A program made the position numbers and the translations under genes. From positions 15,123 to 20,901 of the forward strand of contig DEQC01000033.1 of NCBI GenBank assembly GCA_002359055.1: a stretch of DNA of 5,779 nt. Reading direction: 5' to 3'. Positions 1 to 5,779 of this stretch are shown here, piece by piece (position 1 is the stretch's first letter; each line of letters opens with the position of its first letter). The notes beneath the pieces were generated by a model. That model saw only the letters and a program-made list of their open reading frames with translations. It had not been told where the DNA came from and ran no database searches. Source of the stretch: Flavobacteriales bacterium UBA3376. Lineage in GTDB: Bacteria > Bacteroidota > Bacteroidia > Flavobacteriales > Weeksellaceae.

Positions 1-1131
1 GAAAAAGGTTTATCTATTCAATCTGAATTAGGTATTAACCCAGGTTCTGAGCAAGTTAGATATACTGCTGACAGAGATGGAGTTTTAAAACCATTTGAAG
101 ATTTAAATGCAACTATATTTACCAATGCATGTGGACCATGTATCGGACAATGGGACAGAGAAGGTGCGGAAAAAGAAGAAAGAAACACCATCATCCATTC
201 ATTTAACCGAAACTTTAAAAAGCGTGCCGATGGTAATCCTAATACACACGCATTTGTAACATCGCCAGAAATGGTTATGGCAATTGCAATTTCAGGGCGA
301 TTGGACTTTAACCCAATTACCGACACATTGATCAACGATAAAGGTGAAGAAGTTAAATTAGATCCACCAACAGGTGACGAATTGCCAGAAGGAGGGTTCT
401 CTTACGAAGACAATGGCTATCAAGCTCCTGTAGAAGATGGTTCTAAAGTTGAAGTAATAGTGGATCCAAATTCTGAGAGACTTCAATTATTAGAAAGTTT
501 CCCAGCATGGGATGGTAAAAATATCACAGGTGCTAAATTATTGATCAAAGCTTATGGTAAATGTACAACTGATCACATTTCTATGGCAGGTCCATGGTTG
601 CGTTATCGCGGGCATTTAGACAATATTTCAAACAACACTTTGACAGGTGCAATCAACGCTTTCAACCAACAAACCAACAGTATTAAAAATACTTTGAATG
701 GTGAATATGGTCCAGTGCCAGAAGTTGCACGTGCGTACAAAGCTGCTGGAGTTCCTACTGTAGTTGTAGGTGACGAAAACTATGGAGAAGGTTCTTCAAG
801 AGAACACGCAGCTATGCAACCAAGACATTTAGGTGTTGCAAGTGTTATCGTTCGTTCGTTTGCGAGAATTCACGAAACTAACTTAAAGAAACAAGGTGTT
901 TTGGCTTTGACTTTTGCTAATAAAGAAGATTATGACAAGATCCAAGAAGATGATACTATTAACTTCATCGACTTGACTGAGTTTACACCTGGTAAACCTT
1001 TGACATTGGAACTTGTTCATGCTGATGGAAGCAAAGAAACCATACTTGCAAACCATACTTACAACCAAGCGCAAATCGAGTGGTTCAAAGCTGGTTCTGC
1101 ATTGAACTTAATTAAACAACAAGAAAACTAA
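1..1131 (+). CDS. acn: Aconitate hydratase, mitochondrial type (C-terminal part, 5' truncated by window)
   Basis: This is the C-terminal 376 residues of aconitase, the [4Fe-4S] TCA-cycle enzyme that isomerises citrate to isocitrate in the cytoplasm. The frame is open from base 1 to a TAA at 1129-1131. An internal ATG at 271 is not the start, because conserved aconitase sequence continues upstream of it. Near residues 43-51, 'NACGPCIGQW' carries two of the three cluster cysteines (C44, C47); the third should lie before the window. 'SFNRNFKKR' (67-75) supplies the substrate-binding arginine region. 'KCTTDHISMAGPW' (187-199) with 'RGHLDNISNN' (203-212) is typical of the mitochondrial subfamily rather than E. 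coli AcnA or AcnB. 'YGEGSSREH' (261-269) in the swivel domain holds the catalytic serine and arginine. The family is about 750 residues long, so roughly half is present. An intrinsic terminator follows 31 bases after the stop. No defects are seen. Confidence 0.97.
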   Translation, partial: EKGLSIQSELGINPGSEQVRYTADRDGVLKPFEDLNATIFTNACGPCIGQWDREGAEKEERNTIIHSFNRNFKKRADGNPNTHAFVTSPEMVMAIAISGRLDFNPITDTLINDKGEEVKLDPPTGDELPEGGFSYEDNGYQAPVEDGSKVEVIVDPNSERLQLLESFPAWDGKNITGAKLLIKAYGKCTTDHISMAGPWLRYRGHLDNISNNTLTGAINAFNQQTNSIKNTLNGEYGPVPEVARAYKAAGVPTVVVGDENYGEGSSREHAAMQPRHLGVASVIVRSFARIHETNLKKQGVLALTFANKEDYDKIQEDDTINFIDLTEFTPGKPLTLELVHADGSKETILANHTYNQAQIEWFKAGSALNLIKQQEN

Positions 1132-1162
1132 TTCAATAGTTATAACACAATCCTTTAAAATC

Positions 1163-1200
1163 AAACCGTCTCGTTAGTTGTAACGAGACGGTTTTTATTT
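1163..1200 (+). terminator. Rho-independent terminator of the aconitase gene
   Basis: A perfect 14-bp stem pairs 1163-1176 (AAACCGTCTCGTTA) with 1181-1194, closed by a GTTG tetraloop and followed by TTATTT after the T-ending stem. It begins 31 bases after the aconitase stop. Read on the minus strand the stem is followed only by a broken T-tract (TTTGATTTTAAAGG), so it mainly serves the plus strand but could act as a weak backup for lepA. Confidence 0.88.
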
Positions 1201-1218
1201 GGATAAAACTAATTTGTC

Positions 1219-1254
1219 CAAAATAAAAAACCGCCTCACACACGTGAGACGGTT
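1219..1254 (-). terminator. Rho-independent terminator of lepA
   Basis: The arms 1229-1239 and 1244-1254 form an 11-bp stem with a 4-base loop. On the minus strand the single non-Watson-Crick pair (1249/1234) is a U-G wobble, whereas on the plus strand it is a C-A mismatch. The T-rich tail TTTTTTATTT (complement of 1221-1230) lies on the minus-strand exit side. Both points orient it to lepA, whose stop codon is 34 bases upstream in minus-strand terms. Confidence 0.85.
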
Positions 1255-1288
1255 AATTATACTTAGAAATTATTTACTTATTAAAAAA

Positions 1289-3085
1289 CTAATCATTTAA
1301 TTTCAAAACTGCTAAAAACGCTGATTGAGGAACTTCTACTCTACCAATTTGTCTCATCTTTTTCTTTCCTTCTTTCTGCTTTTCTAAAAGTTTACGTTTA
1401 CGAGAAATATCCCCTCCATAACATTTTGCAGTTACATCTTTACGCAAAGCCTTTACAGTTTCTCGAGCGATGATTTTAGCTCCTATGGCTGCTTGAATGG
1501 GTATATCAAATTGCTGTCTTGGAATTAACTCTCTCAACTTTTCACACATTTTTTTTCCTATGCTGTACGCATTATCCGAGTGAATCAAAGCCGACAAAGC
1601 ATCCACAGGTTCACCATGAATCAAAATATCGACTTTCACCAAATCTGAAGCTCTCATATCTAAAGGCTGATAATCAAAGGATGCATATCCTCTTGAGATC
1701 GATTTCAAACGGTCATAAAAGTCAAAAACAACTTCGGCCAAAGGCAATTCGAATATCAATTCAACTCTGTGTTGAGTCAAATAATGTTGATTGATAAGAA
1801 TTCCTCTTTTTTCAATACACAAACTCATCACTTGACCAACATAATCGGATTTTGTAATGATAGAAGCGCGAATATACGGCTCTTCCACTCTATCCAATTC
1901 AGATGGATCCGGCAATTCCGATGGATTATTTACCAGAATCAACTTGTCGGGTGCGCCTGTTTTATAAGCATGATAAGAAACGTTTGGAACGGTTGTAATT
2001 ACGTTCATGTCGAACTCACGCTCCAATCTTTCTTGAATAATTTCAAGATGCAACATTCCTAAGAATCCACAACGGAAACCAAATCCAAGAGCTGCTGAAG
2101 ATTCTGCTTCATAAGTTAAAGAGGCATCATTCAAATTCAACTTTTCGATCGAATATCTCAAATCTTCATAATCATCGGTTTCCACTGGATAAATTCCAGC
2201 AAAAACCATTGGTTTCACCTCTTCAAATCCATCGATAGGTTTCTCAGCAGGATTTTCTACGGAAGTAATCGTATCACCAACTTTTACTTCACTTGCGACT
2301 TTTATTCCTGAAATTATATATCCTACATCACCTGTTTTGATGACATTTTTTTCTTGTTGTTTCAATTTCAAAGTTCCTACTTCATCAGCAAAATATTTTT
2401 TACCTGTCGCCATGAATTGAACCTCTTCTCCTTTATTGATTTGTCCATTGACAACTTTAAAGTAAGCTTCAATTCCTCTGAACGGATTGTAAACCGAATC
2501 AAAAATCAAGGCTTGAAGTGGCGCATCTGGATCTCCTTCAGGCGCTGGAACTCTTTCTATGATTTGATGTAGCAATTCTTCAACTCCCTCACCAGTTTTT
2601 CCACTAACTCTTAGAACATCTGAAGGATCACATCCCAAAAGATCCACGATATCATCGGTAACTTCTTCAGGATTGGCACTTGGCAAATCGATTTTATTTA
2701 GGATAGGAATAATTTCTAAATCATTTTCCAATGCTAAATATAAGTTTGAAATCGTTTGTGCTTGAATGCTTTGAGCCGCATCGACTATCAGCAAAGCTCC
2801 TTCACAAGCGGCAATAGATCGTGAAACTTCATAAGAGAAATCCACGTGTCCTGGGGTATCGATTAGATTTAAAATATATTTCTCTCCCTTGTATTCATAT
2901 TCCATTTGAATCGCGTGGGATTTAATCGTGATACCTCTTTCGCGTTCTAAATCCATGCTATCAAGAGTTTGCTCTTGAAGCTCTCTGTCAGTAATCGTTT
3001 TAGTGATTTGTAATAATCTGTCTGCCAAGGTACTTTTACCGTGGTCAATATGAGCGATAATACAAAAATTACGAATGTTCTTCAT
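1289..3085 (-). CDS. lepA: Elongation factor 4 (LepA), ribosomal translation GTPase
   Basis: LepA/EF4 is a cytoplasmic GTPase that binds the ribosome, reported to back-translocate stalled ribosomes and to act in initiation or 30S assembly. The 598-residue product matches the usual family length. The ATG at 3085-3083 is chosen because the protein then begins 'MKNIRNFCIIAHIDHGKST', the normal LepA N-terminus. An in-frame TTG at 3106 would add seven residues, but it falls inside the likely -7 promoter box. GTPase motifs are intact: G1 AHIDHGKST (11-19), switch I RERGITI (48-54), G3 DTPGH (76-80), G4 NKID (130-133) and a G5 SGK (161-163) where many LepA proteins have SAK. The EF-G-like domains follow, and the C-terminal LepA-specific domain ends with 'KKKMRQIGRVEVPQSAF' near the terminus. 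The gene is apparently monocistronic, convergent with the aconitase gene, and has its own terminator. No anomalies are seen. Confidence 0.98.
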   Translation of the reverse strand: MKNIRNFCIIAHIDHGKSTLADRLLQITKTITDRELQEQTLDSMDLERERGITIKSHAIQMEYEYKGEKYILNLIDTPGHVDFSYEVSRSIAACEGALLIVDAAQSIQAQTISNLYLALENDLEIIPILNKIDLPSANPEEVTDDIVDLLGCDPSDVLRVSGKTGEGVEELLHQIIERVPAPEGDPDAPLQALIFDSVYNPFRGIEAYFKVVNGQINKGEEVQFMATGKKYFADEVGTLKLKQQEKNVIKTGDVGYIISGIKVASEVKVGDTITSVENPAEKPIDGFEEVKPMVFAGIYPVETDDYEDLRYSIEKLNLNDASLTYEAESSAALGFGFRCGFLGMLHLEIIQERLEREFDMNVITTVPNVSYHAYKTGAPDKLILVNNPSELPDPSELDRVEEPYIRASIITKSDYVGQVMSLCIEKRGILINQHYLTQHRVELIFELPLAEVVFDFYDRLKSISRGYASFDYQPLDMRASDLVKVDILIHGEPVDALSALIHSDNAYSIGKKMCEKLRELIPRQQFDIPIQAAIGAKIIARETVKALRKDVTAKCYGGDISRKRKLLEKQKEGKKKMRQIGRVEVPQSAFLAVLKLND

Positions 3086-3103
3086 TGATTTATATAAGAT
3101 ATA

Positions 3104-3111
3104 CAAAATTA
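3104..3111 (-). promoter_or_regulatory. Possible lepA -7 promoter box (Bacteroidota type)
   Basis: On the minus strand the sequence is TAATTTTG, an exact match to the TAnnTTTG -7 element of the Bacteroidota primary sigma factor. It lies 18 bases before the lepA ATG, which would give a very short leader. No good TTG is found at the usual 17-20 base spacing (TGG occurs at 3133-3131), so the call rests on one element in AT-rich DNA. Confidence 0.35.
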
Positions 3112-3317
3112 ATCTAATTCACTCAGATTACCATATTTTAAGTAATCATTGTTGAGTCAATTACAAATTAACTTCATTAAAATTATTTTCACTGATTATA
3201 ATAATTTCTGATGGAAATTAAAAAAATATTTTGCGCGACACGGATTGACTTTGTCTTACATTAACTTTACAGTACTTAATTTAACTATTCTAAAACTTAT
3301 GTATTAGAAAGCTGCCT
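3112..3317 (+). other. Intergenic stretch with no recognised gene; possible small plus-strand transcript unit
   Basis: Nothing here matches a tRNA, a known structured RNA or a convincing protein. It precedes a strong plus-strand terminator, which suggests that something is transcribed rightward. A sigma70-like pair TTGACT (3245-3250), 17 bases, TACAGT (3268-3273) would start a transcript near 3280 and end it near 3350, about 70 bases long. That spacing is ideal for E. coli, but the elements do not fit the Bacteroidota TAnnTTTG consensus. A 17-codon ATG frame at 3211-3264 and a TTG-started 20-codon frame at 3245-3307 exist, and neither looks like a known protein. The assignment is inference only. 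Confidence 0.22.
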
Positions 3318-3353
3318 AGACCTATTTGAAATTTTCAGATAGGTCTTTTTTAT
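3318..3353 (+). terminator. Rho-independent terminator, plus strand, upstream gene unknown
   Basis: The arms 3318-3330 (AGACCTATTTGAA) and 3334-3346 form a 13-bp stem with one G-T wobble and a 3-base loop, followed directly by a T-run (TTTTTATTG after the stem's last T). The T-run is only on the plus-strand exit side. On the minus strand the hairpin is followed by AGGCAGC, so it is a poor terminator for the amidase gene, whose stop codon (3352-3350) lies inside the T-run and starts the hairpin four bases downstream. It may still protect the 3' end of the amidase mRNA. Confidence 0.75.
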
Positions 3354-4120
3354 TGTTTAATTTCAAAGTCATCTCTGTCTTCCAGAAATTTATATTTTTC
3401 TCTAAAATGTTGAACGGTTTCCATAGAAATTTCTGTTTGCAAAAGATATGGATTGGATTTCAAAAATTCTTGTTCTTCTCCTATCGGATTAAAAACTTTG
3501 GATTCTCCATTGTATTCCAATTTATACCCATCGATTCCCGTTCGATTGATACCAATTGTATAAGCTAAATTTTCAATCGCCCTTGATTTCAACATAGCTT
3601 TCCATTGTTCAATTCTAACTTTTGGCCAACTCGCTGGACAAATCATCACATCATAATCATCCGTATTTCTCAGCCAAACTGGAAATCTCAAATCATAACA
3701 GATGGTCAATCGAAATTTCCAACCTAAATATTCAGCAGTAACTATTTCATTGCCCGAGCTATAAACTTCTGTTTCCCTTCCATAGCCAAACAAATGTTTT
3801 TTATCGTAAACAAAAGTTTCATCGGGAGTTACAAAATACATTCGGTTAAAAAACTTTCCATTTTCTTTCACTGGAATACTTCCAACTATTGCACAATTGC
3901 CTTCTTTCGCCTTGGATTTCATCCATTCAAAAGTTTCACCAAATGGTTCTTCAGCCATTTCCATAGGATTCATAGAAAATCCAGTGGTAAACATTTCCGG
4001 CAAAAGGACGATATCGGATTGATGATTTTCTAAATTTTTATTTAAGAAATCGATATTAGCTTGAGGGTTTTCCCATTCAATATCGAATTCAACAAGACTT
4101 ATTTTAAGTGATTTCTTCAT
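3350..4120 (-). CDS. Carbon-nitrogen hydrolase, YafV/NIT2-type omega-amidase
   Basis: This is a nitrilase-superfamily amidase, probably an omega-amidase that hydrolyses 2-oxoglutaramate or 2-oxosuccinamate to the keto acid and ammonia. In that role it clears products of glutamine transaminases, including methionine salvage. The product is 256 residues, the same as E. coli YafV. The catalytic triad is visible: Glu42 in 'LPEMFTTGFSM' (40-50), Lys107 in 'YDKKHLF' (105-111) and Cys141 in 'LTICYDLRFPVW' (138-149). The 'LPEMFT-GF' and 'CYDLRFPVW' forms are characteristic of the YafV/NIT2 branch rather than of true nitrilases. The ATG at 4120-4118 begins the family N-terminus 'MKKSLKISLVEFD'; the open frame extends 56 codons further upstream, but that part only shadows the PAP2 gene. 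The start overlaps the PAP2 stop in an ATGA, suggesting translational coupling. The substrate is inferred from motifs and not proven. Confidence 0.92.
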   Translation of the reverse strand: MKKSLKISLVEFDIEWENPQANIDFLNKNLENHQSDIVLLPEMFTTGFSMNPMEMAEEPFGETFEWMKSKAKEGNCAIVGSIPVKENGKFFNRMYFVTPDETFVYDKKHLFGYGRETEVYSSGNEIVTAEYLGWKFRLTICYDLRFPVWLRNTDDYDVMICPASWPKVRIEQWKAMLKSRAIENLAYTIGINRTGIDGYKLEYNGESKVFNPIGEEQEFLKSNPYLLQTEISMETVQHFREKYKFLEDRDDFEIKQ

Positions 4121-4776
4121 TTTCTTCTGATTACCTTTTGATCTAATTTCTGATAGGTTGATTCCCAAATGAAATAATACCCTAAGATAGCAAAAAATAA
4201 TCCTAACATACTTCCACCGATGGTATCGATGACAAAATGTTTTGACAAATAAACTCTTCCAATGGCTACCAATCCCATCAAAACACAAAACACAAATTGT
4301 AGAATTCTATTTTTGGTTTGCATACATAAATAGAAGAAAATAATCGTTGCCAAAATGGTATGTCCTGAAGGAAATGTATAAGGAATTTGAGATTCAACAC
4401 CTTCGACCAATCTCAAAGGAACATTTTTTAATTCGAAATAATAAGTAGGTCGATGTCCATGAACGAAGAAATTTCTTTTGATCATTCGACCGGCAAAACT
4501 TGCCAATCCTCCTGTGAAAACCAAATATCCCAGATGTCTCCAAGATTTTTTGAAAATAATATACAATAACAGAGCGATGAGAACATATGTAGTCGCTAAA
4601 TCAGTATAAAATCTGAAAAATCCGTCAGCTATTTTGTGGTGAAAATTATGGTTAAAGAACAAGTGAAGTTCTTCCTTCCCATAAAAAGCTATTGCAAATA
4701 CACCCGTGAAATTAATCACAAAAAACATCAAAAAAAACGGCCACAACCACTTCAATAAATCTCTCTGTTGGTTCAT
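4117..4776 (-). CDS. PAP2-family (type 2 phosphatidic acid phosphatase-like) membrane phosphatase
   Basis: This is a 219-residue integral membrane protein of the PAP2 acid phosphatase superfamily, whose members dephosphorylate lipid or isoprenoid phosphates such as phosphatidate, PGP or undecaprenyl pyrophosphate. About six hydrophobic segments are seen, near residues 11-31, 61-76, 82-97, 140-153, 158-173 and 185-204. Motif C1 is K100...R109-P110 with eight residues between Lys and Arg-Pro, two more than the textbook K-x6-RP. C2 is 'PSGH' (136-139). C3 is R174-x5-H180-x3-D184, preceded by Gly instead of the common Ser. Catalytic residues (PSGH His139, C3 His180, Asp184) are all present, so it is likely active. 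The ATG at 4776 puts a short charged segment before the first membrane span. It overlaps the amidase start by ATGA and lies 58 bases after rng. The substrate cannot be told from sequence; PgpB- or UppP-like activity is possible. Confidence 0.92.
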   Translation of the reverse strand: MNQQRDLLKWLWPFFLMFFVINFTGVFAIAFYGKEELHLFFNHNFHHKIADGFFRFYTDLATTYVLIALLLYIIFKKSWRHLGYLVFTGGLASFAGRMIKRNFFVHGHRPTYYFELKNVPLRLVEGVESQIPYTFPSGHTILATIIFFYLCMQTKNRILQFVFCVLMGLVAIGRVYLSKHFVIDTIGGSMLGLFFAILGYYFIWESTYQKLDQKVIRRK

Positions 4777-4814
4777 CTTATATTTCGCAAATTTTCTGAC
4801 TAGAAAGTCATGGG

Positions 4815-4822
4815 CAAAAATA
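4815..4822 (-). promoter_or_regulatory. Possible -7 box for the PAP2-amidase pair
   Basis: On the minus strand the sequence is TATTTTTG, an exact TAnnTTTG match, 38 bases before the PAP2 ATG and inside the rng-PAP2 gap. A TTG lies only 13 bases further upstream (4838-4836), short of the usual 17-20, so the match may be chance in AT-rich DNA. If real, the PAP2-amidase pair can be expressed independently of rng. Confidence 0.3.
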
Positions 4823-4834
4823 TAAAATTAATTA

Positions 4835-5779
4835 TCAATTCGACTCGTTGTAAAGAGTATTGTTTTTATTTAAAAAATTAAATTGTAAATATTTGTAAGA
4901 ATCCCTTGGTACAATTCGTATCCAGCGTTTATATTTCAAATACCATTTTTGTCGAATGCTCGGAATTCCTTTGACCAAATATGCCGCAAGAAATGGATGT
5001 ACGTGCAATGAAATTTCACCAACCTCTTTTCCTTTGGTTTCTAAAATGCTTTTCAGAACTTGTTCTATTCTACCAATCAAAACGATAGGAGGTTCTACTT
5101 TTTCTCCTGGTGGATTTGGATTTTCTTCACTTGTGATAATATTCAGAACAGGTCTTACTCTTTGTCTTGTAATTTGAACCAAACCAAATCGACTCGGTGG
5201 AAGTATTTTATGTTTGGCTTTGTCTTTTTGCATTTCTTTTTTCAAATGCTCAAACAATTCTATTTTATGAGCATTTACTGTCATGTCTATAAAATCGACC
5301 ACTATAATTCCTCCCATATCTCTCAACCTCAATTGTCGAGCGACTTCTGAAGCAGCTATTTTATTGACAGCAAGTGCAGATTCTTCTTGATTTTTTGTCG
5401 TTCTCGAAATATTTCCAGAGTTGACATCTATAACGTGTAGTGCTTCTGTATGTTCGATGACCAAATAAGCACCACGTGATTTGGGTATGGTAACGTTTTT
5501 CCCAAAGGAAAATTTAATTTGTCTTTCGATCCCTTCTTGTTCAAACAGAGGAATATTGGATTTGGTTACTGTTTTTACAATGTTTGCTTTTTCTGGAGCA
5601 ATGACATTTAGATATTCTCTCATATCGTCTGCCAATTCCTCATCATCGACAGTAATTTTCACATATTCTTCATTGAAATTATCTCTTAAAATCGCTGAAG
5701 CTCTATCCATCTCGCTCAGCAATTTTGCTGGTGCTTTTCTTTTTTGAATATTTTTAAAAACCGTATGCCATTTATTGGT
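4835..5779 (-). CDS. rng: Ribonuclease G/E family endoribonuclease (C-terminal part, 5' truncated by window)
   Basis: This is the C-terminal 314 residues of an RNase E/G-family endonuclease, which cuts single-stranded AU-rich RNA in rRNA maturation and mRNA decay. The frame is open to the right edge and ends in TGA (4837-4835). The first visible residues (from 'TNKWHTVFKNIQKRKAPAK') continue an upstream protein, so the TTG at 5722 is not the start. The catalytic Mg-binding aspartates are D118 in 'ALHVIDVNSG' (codon 5428-5426) and D162 in 'IVVDFIDMT' (codon 5296-5294), with the family signature 'ARQLRLRDMGG' between them and 'SRFGLVQITRQRVRP' after. Where E. coli RNase E and G have the CPxC zinc link, this protein reads 'NIITSEENPNPPGEK' with no cysteine (5105-5143). 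The C-terminus 'LHVHPFLAAYLVKG' plus 'IPRD'-like 'IVPRDSYKYLQF' resembles RNase G, with no RNase E degradosome tail. The S1 domain must lie outside the window. Confidence 0.95.
   Translation of the reverse strand, partial: TNKWHTVFKNIQKRKAPAKLLSEMDRASAILRDNFNEEYVKITVDDEELADDMREYLNVIAPEKANIVKTVTKSNIPLFEQEGIERQIKFSFGKNVTIPKSRGAYLVIEHTEALHVIDVNSGNISRTTKNQEESALAVNKIAASEVARQLRLRDMGGIIVVDFIDMTVNAHKIELFEHLKKEMQKDKAKHKILPPSRFGLVQITRQRVRPVLNIITSEENPNPPGEKVEPPIVLIGRIEQVLKSILETKGKEVGEISLHVHPFLAAYLVKGIPSIRQKWYLKYKRWIRIVPRDSYKYLQFNFLNKNNTLYNESN

Noticed and set aside
1519..2572. Plus-strand open frames of 72-97 codons opposite lepA (1519-1794, 1769-2062, 2354-2572).
   Set aside because: They are antisense shadows of a strongly conserved LepA coding region and show no recognisable domains.
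3086..3106. TTG-started extension of lepA adding seven residues (MYILYKS).
   Set aside because: Conserved LepA homology begins exactly at the ATG at 3085, and the TTG overlaps the likely -7 promoter box.
3211..3264. 17-codon ATG frame in the lepA-amidase gap as a small gene.
   Set aside because: It is short, resembles no known peptide, lacks a convincing promoter or ribosome site, and is expected by chance in such DNA.
4121..4288. 56-codon N-terminal extension of the amidase open frame.
   Set aside because: It lies wholly inside the PAP2 gene in another frame, has no nitrilase-family similarity, and the family N-terminus starts at the ATG at 4120.
4797..4810. Small inverted repeat TGACT-AGAA-AGTCA between rng and the PAP2 gene, considered as an rng terminator or operator.
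   Set aside because: The stem is only 5 bp, with no T-tract on the minus-strand exit side (GAAAATTTG follows). It is too weak to call.
4956..5747. Plus-strand open frames of 73-96 codons opposite rng.
   Set aside because: They are antisense to conserved RNase G/E catalytic sequence, with translations low in complexity and without motifs.
1..5779. Search for a mobile element, CRISPR-like array, toxin-antitoxin pair or other novel multi-gene system.
   Set aside because: The window is filled by intact or edge-cut core genes with ordinary spacing. No transposase, spaced repeats, integration scar or unexplained gene cluster is seen.

Overview
The window is AT-rich and is best read as a chromosomal housekeeping segment from a Bacteroidota bacterium, probably a Flavobacteriia/Weeksellaceae-type organism. 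Four things point that way. The aconitase is of the mitochondrial type. The RNase E/G-family protein lacks the Cys-x-x-Cys zinc link and has an 'ITSEENPNPPG'-like stretch instead. TAnnTTTG-type -7 boxes lie upstream of genes. No strong Shine-Dalgarno sites are seen. Exact genus cannot be fixed from this sequence alone.

Layout. Bases 1-1131 (+) are the 3' half of an aconitate hydratase gene, cut by the left edge. It converges on lepA (1289-3085, -), which encodes the ribosomal GTPase elongation factor 4. The 157-base gap between the two stops holds two back-to-back intrinsic terminators, one per direction, that share the same core stem sequence. Upstream of lepA is a gap of about 260 bases with a plausible lepA -7 box. 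Its far end carries a clear plus-strand terminator with no recognised plus-strand gene in front of it.

The rest runs on the minus strand. A PAP2-family membrane phosphatase (4117-4776) overlaps by four bases (ATGA) with a YafV/NIT2-type omega-amidase (3350-4120). Upstream of them, the C-terminal part of an RNase G/E-family ribonuclease (4835-5779) runs off the right edge. Rng, PAP2 and amidase may be co-transcribed (58-base gap, then overlap), though a -7-like box before the PAP2 gene leaves room for its own promoter.

The genes serve separate core functions: TCA cycle, translation, keto-acid amide repair, lipid or isoprenoid phosphate turnover, and RNA processing. I see no mobile element, CRISPR array, tRNA, rRNA, defence system or other novel multi-gene system. 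The most useful second-look item is the orphan terminator and possible small plus-strand transcript between lepA and the amidase gene.
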